A stretch of 7,926 nucleotides of DNA from NCBI GenBank assembly GCA_002399265.1, contig DHDG01000056.1, positions 5,082-13,007 on the forward strand. The letters are read 5' to 3'. Below, one piece after another: positions 6,898-7,926 of this stretch. The first letter of the stretch is position 1, and each line of letters starts with the position of its first letter. The notes beneath the pieces were generated by a model. The model made no database searches and had not been told where the DNA came from. It was given only the letters and a program-made list of their open reading frames with translations. The DNA is from Firmicutes bacterium UBA4882 (GTDB taxonomy: Bacteria > Bacillota > UBA4882). The position numbers and the translations under genes were made by a program.

Positions 6898-7131
6898 AGC
6901 GAAACAACAACACCATTTAGCGTTAAAAAAGGCAACGCATATCAATTTAAACTGACAGCACAGTCTAAACCTAAATTTGTGGCCGGTTCCAAGAGCTTCA
7001 CTGTTTACTTTGTGAAGCAAGTTGGAAACAACTGATTCTTCAAAGTTAAAGCTGTAGGCAAGACAAAAGCCGCCTGCGGGTTCCATATCAATAGCCAGAA
7101 AACGCCTTTCGTAATAGCCCACATCCAGTAA
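6898..7131 (+). repeat. Tandem C-terminal module, copy 2 of 2, with an internal nonsense codon
   Basis: This copy begins SETTTPFSVKKGNAYQFKLT and continues KFVAGSKSFTVYFVKQVGNN, then TGA at 7033-7035. In the same frame it resumes FFKVKAVGKTKAACGFHINS up to the TAA at 7129-7131. The TGA sits where copy 1 has the Tyr of 'GNDYF', so a point change of a Tyr-like codon is likely. Divergence from copy 1 shows an old duplication in the ancestral protein, not a recent one. Confidence 0.75.
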
Positions 7132-7148
7132 TTCGCCTATAAAAATTG

Positions 7149-7176
7149 CTACTGCGAATTAACAATGCAGCAGTAG
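7149..7176. repeat. 7-bp inverted repeat ahead of the terminator
   Basis: CTACTGC (7149-7155) and GCAGTAG (7170-7176) are perfect inverted copies with a 14-nt loop, lying between the pseudogene stop and the terminator hairpin. The function is unknown. It may be part of the original 3' untranslated region. Confidence 0.45.
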
Positions 7177-7183
7177 GAGAATT

Positions 7184-7225
7184 CGCCTTGAGATGGCTTG
7201 ATAGCCTAATCAAGGCGCATTTTGT
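7184..7225 (+). terminator. Rho-independent terminator of the surface-protein pseudogene
   Basis: CGCCTTGA (7184-7191) pairs perfectly with TCAAGGCG (7210-7217). Inside it, GGCT (7195-7198) pairs with AGCC (7203-7206) around a TGAT loop. The sequence CATTTTGT follows, giving a short T-tract on the + strand only. It lies 53 nt after the pseudogene's final stop, so it is probably the surviving terminator of that gene. It also separates it from the minus-strand HAD fragment that converges on it. Confidence 0.8.
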
Positions 7226-7245
7226 ATATGAAAATTTGTCTTGCT

Positions 7246-7542
7246 TTATCCCAGACGCTCTGAAATTTTGTTCTGTAATTTTTTCCAGCTTTGGACTGTC
7301 AGATGCCTACATCCCGGCTGCACGTTGTTTGTAAAAGTACAGCGCCCTTTATACCATACGGAGAATGTACCAGATGCTGACGCCCCTTCAACGTCGCACA
7401 TGGGGTTATCTCCGCAATGGAAGGTTTCGGATGCAGGCAGTCCGGCCCTTCGCAGAGCATATTGAAAGATCCTTGGATGCGGTTTCCGAAAAGTAGTTTC
7501 GCTGGATGTAATGATGGGGTCAAAGCTGTTTCCCGGTAACCG
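7246..7542 (-). pseudogene. C-terminal half of a HAD-superfamily hydrolase (remnant)
   Basis: The minus-strand frame is open for 98 codons plus stop, with no plausible start, and no intact gene covers it. It begins 'FDPIITSSETTFRKPHPRIF', the motif III region with the conserved Lys of 'RKPHP'. It continues to 'HCGDNPMCDVEGASASG', the acidic motif IV (GDNxxxD) that binds Mg, then 'VWYKGRC' and a terminal 'SWKKLQNKI' helix before TAA at 7246-7248. This is the usual C-terminal order of HAD phosphatases. The nucleophile motif (DxDGT) and cap are missing. A TGA closes the frame at 7543-7545, while a neighbouring frame just upstream (about 7530-7560) reads YANLFDGYRE. This could be a frameshifted continuation of the same gene. 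An intact relative would be a small phosphatase; this copy cannot be functional. Confidence 0.75.
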
Positions 7543-7593
7543 TCAAATAGGTTGGCGTATCGAAAGATGCAGCAAAAAGTGAGAGAATACTTC

Positions 7594-7926
7594 TCATGGG
7601 GAACAAAACGCTGCATGAGTATGAAACACTTGGACGCTGCAGAGTCTGAATCCGCCGCCGGCTGACTGCCGCCGGATTCCAAACAGCAATTCTTGAATTT
7701 TCGAAAAGTCCTTGACAGTACCGACATCCAGAAGCCCCAGGCACTTATCTTCAATGAAAAGCTGTGTGCCGGTCAACCCACGCTCTTTCAAACCGGTCAG
7801 AAAGGCCTTCCAGCTTTCACGGTCTTCTTTCATCCCTTCGGCAGCTCCGATCACTTCCCAGTAGCCTTCCTTATTGACGGCCAGAGCAACGAGAATGGCA
7901 ATGTTTTCAAATTCACCACCCCAGTT
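7594..7926 (-). mobile_element. IS256-family (mutator-type) transposase fragment, truncated and decayed
   Basis: The frame enters from the right window edge as NWGGEFENIAILVALAVN. It continues 'VIGAAEGMKEDRESWKAFL', 'LKERGLTG' and 'EDKCLGLLD', the well-conserved core of IS256-family DDE transposases. The Asp of 'GDKCLG' is kept (here EDKCLG), but the preceding Gly is Glu. After 'CLGLLD' the match fails: the expected 'YQRC.VHFYRN' block appears only as a distorted 'FRLCSVQVF' (about 7637-7663), and the frame stops at 7594-7596. The C-terminal part with the catalytic Glu, and this end of the element, are missing from the window. The remainder, including the N-terminus, would lie to the right of 7926. 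It is not expected to encode an active transposase. Terminal inverted repeats are not visible. Confidence 0.85.
7648..7679. repeat. GC-rich nested repeat in the transposase remnant
   Basis: GAATCCG (7648-7654) and CGGATTC (7673-7679) are inverted copies. Inside them the 8-mer GCCGCCGG occurs twice in direct orientation (7654-7661 and 7668-7675). This cluster sits in the stretch where the transposase match is lost, so it may mark a slippage or rearrangement site. Confidence 0.45.

Larger units (their letters stand above)
5942..7131 (+). pseudogene. Remnant of a secreted Ig-like/Big_2-domain surface protein, 5'-truncated and frameshifted
   Basis: Decayed coding sequence spread over all three + frames; the left edge is uncertain. 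Segment A (to about 6296) reads an Ig-like module with 'TDNMSGVDPLFISVTMGGQ', 'YDSKTGKLTF' and 'GLEDKKSYT'. An extra G in 6295-6297 moves the frame, after which it continues 'VIAKASDTRGNEAV', completing the same module. Near 6420 a second frame reads 'KGVTVQIPSPQITLE', like the start of a Big_2 domain. From about 6480 the first frame resumes with 'NSSIAANKDGSLTAIKAGK', the end of a Big_2 domain, so the middle seems deleted. From 6647 two tandem C-terminal modules follow, broken by a missing A in the A-run at 6712-6716 and a TGA at 7033-7035. The final TAA is at 7129-7131. No signal peptide, N-terminus or ribosome site is visible. The intact relative would be a cell-surface or secreted adhesin-like protein; the exact function is unknown. 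Confidence 0.8.

Noticed and set aside
6727..7035. A 102-codon + frame as a separate gene
   Set aside because: Its GTG 'start' is an internal Val codon of the tandem module, and homology continues on both sides in other frames or past the TGA. It is part of the surface-protein pseudogene.
7299..7754. A 151-codon minus-strand frame as a hypothetical protein
   Set aside because: It crosses the transposase and HAD remnants in the wrong frame for both. The real motifs lie in the neighbouring frames, so it is a shadow.
1..7926. CRISPR arrays, tRNA or rRNA genes, riboswitches, phage or replication-origin features
   Set aside because: No regularly spaced repeats, no cloverleaf-like tRNA sequence and no long structured leader were seen. 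The 5' region of the operon, where a riboswitch or promoter would lie, is outside the window.

Overview
The window looks like a chromosomal stretch from an anaerobic, mid-GC Bacillota (Firmicutes), most likely a gut-type Clostridia or Negativicutes. This is inferred from strong AGGAG-type ribosome binding sites, a split two-subunit transketolase, Big_2-type surface-protein modules and an IS256-family transposase remnant. No rRNA, tRNA or other taxonomic marker is present, so the genus is not determined.

Positions 1-5919 hold one co-directional (+) sugar-utilisation operon: a 5'-truncated type I periplasmic-binding-protein gene, an intrinsic terminator-like hairpin, a two-NBD sugar ABC ATPase (RbsA/MglA type), an RbsC-type permease, the N- and C-terminal subunits of a transketolase, and a two-domain RpiB/LacA/LacB-family isomerase. 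Spacing is tight: ATGA overlap between ATPase and permease, 15 nt between permease and transketolase N, 17-nt overlap between the two transketolase subunits, and 38 nt before the isomerase. The implied flow is high-affinity import of a sugar or sugar-like compound, aldose/ketose isomerisation, and two-carbon ketol transfer into central sugar phosphates. No kinase gene is present, and the isomerase seems to lack several residues used by canonical RpiB to bind a phosphorylated sugar. A non-phosphorylated or otherwise substituted substrate is therefore possible. Upstream genes are not visible, and the substrate cannot be read from the sequence.

Positions 5920-7926 are a gene graveyard. First comes a 5'-truncated (+) pseudogene of a secreted Ig-like/Big_2 protein ending in two tandem ~80-residue modules, broken by at least two frameshifts, a probable internal deletion and a nonsense codon. 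It is followed by a good intrinsic terminator. On the minus strand lie the C-terminal half of a HAD-family hydrolase, in a frame with no good start codon, and an internal fragment of an IS256-family transposase that runs off the window. The contrast between six intact operon genes and this decayed segment suggests that the operon's 3' boundary is an old recombination or IS-associated breakpoint.
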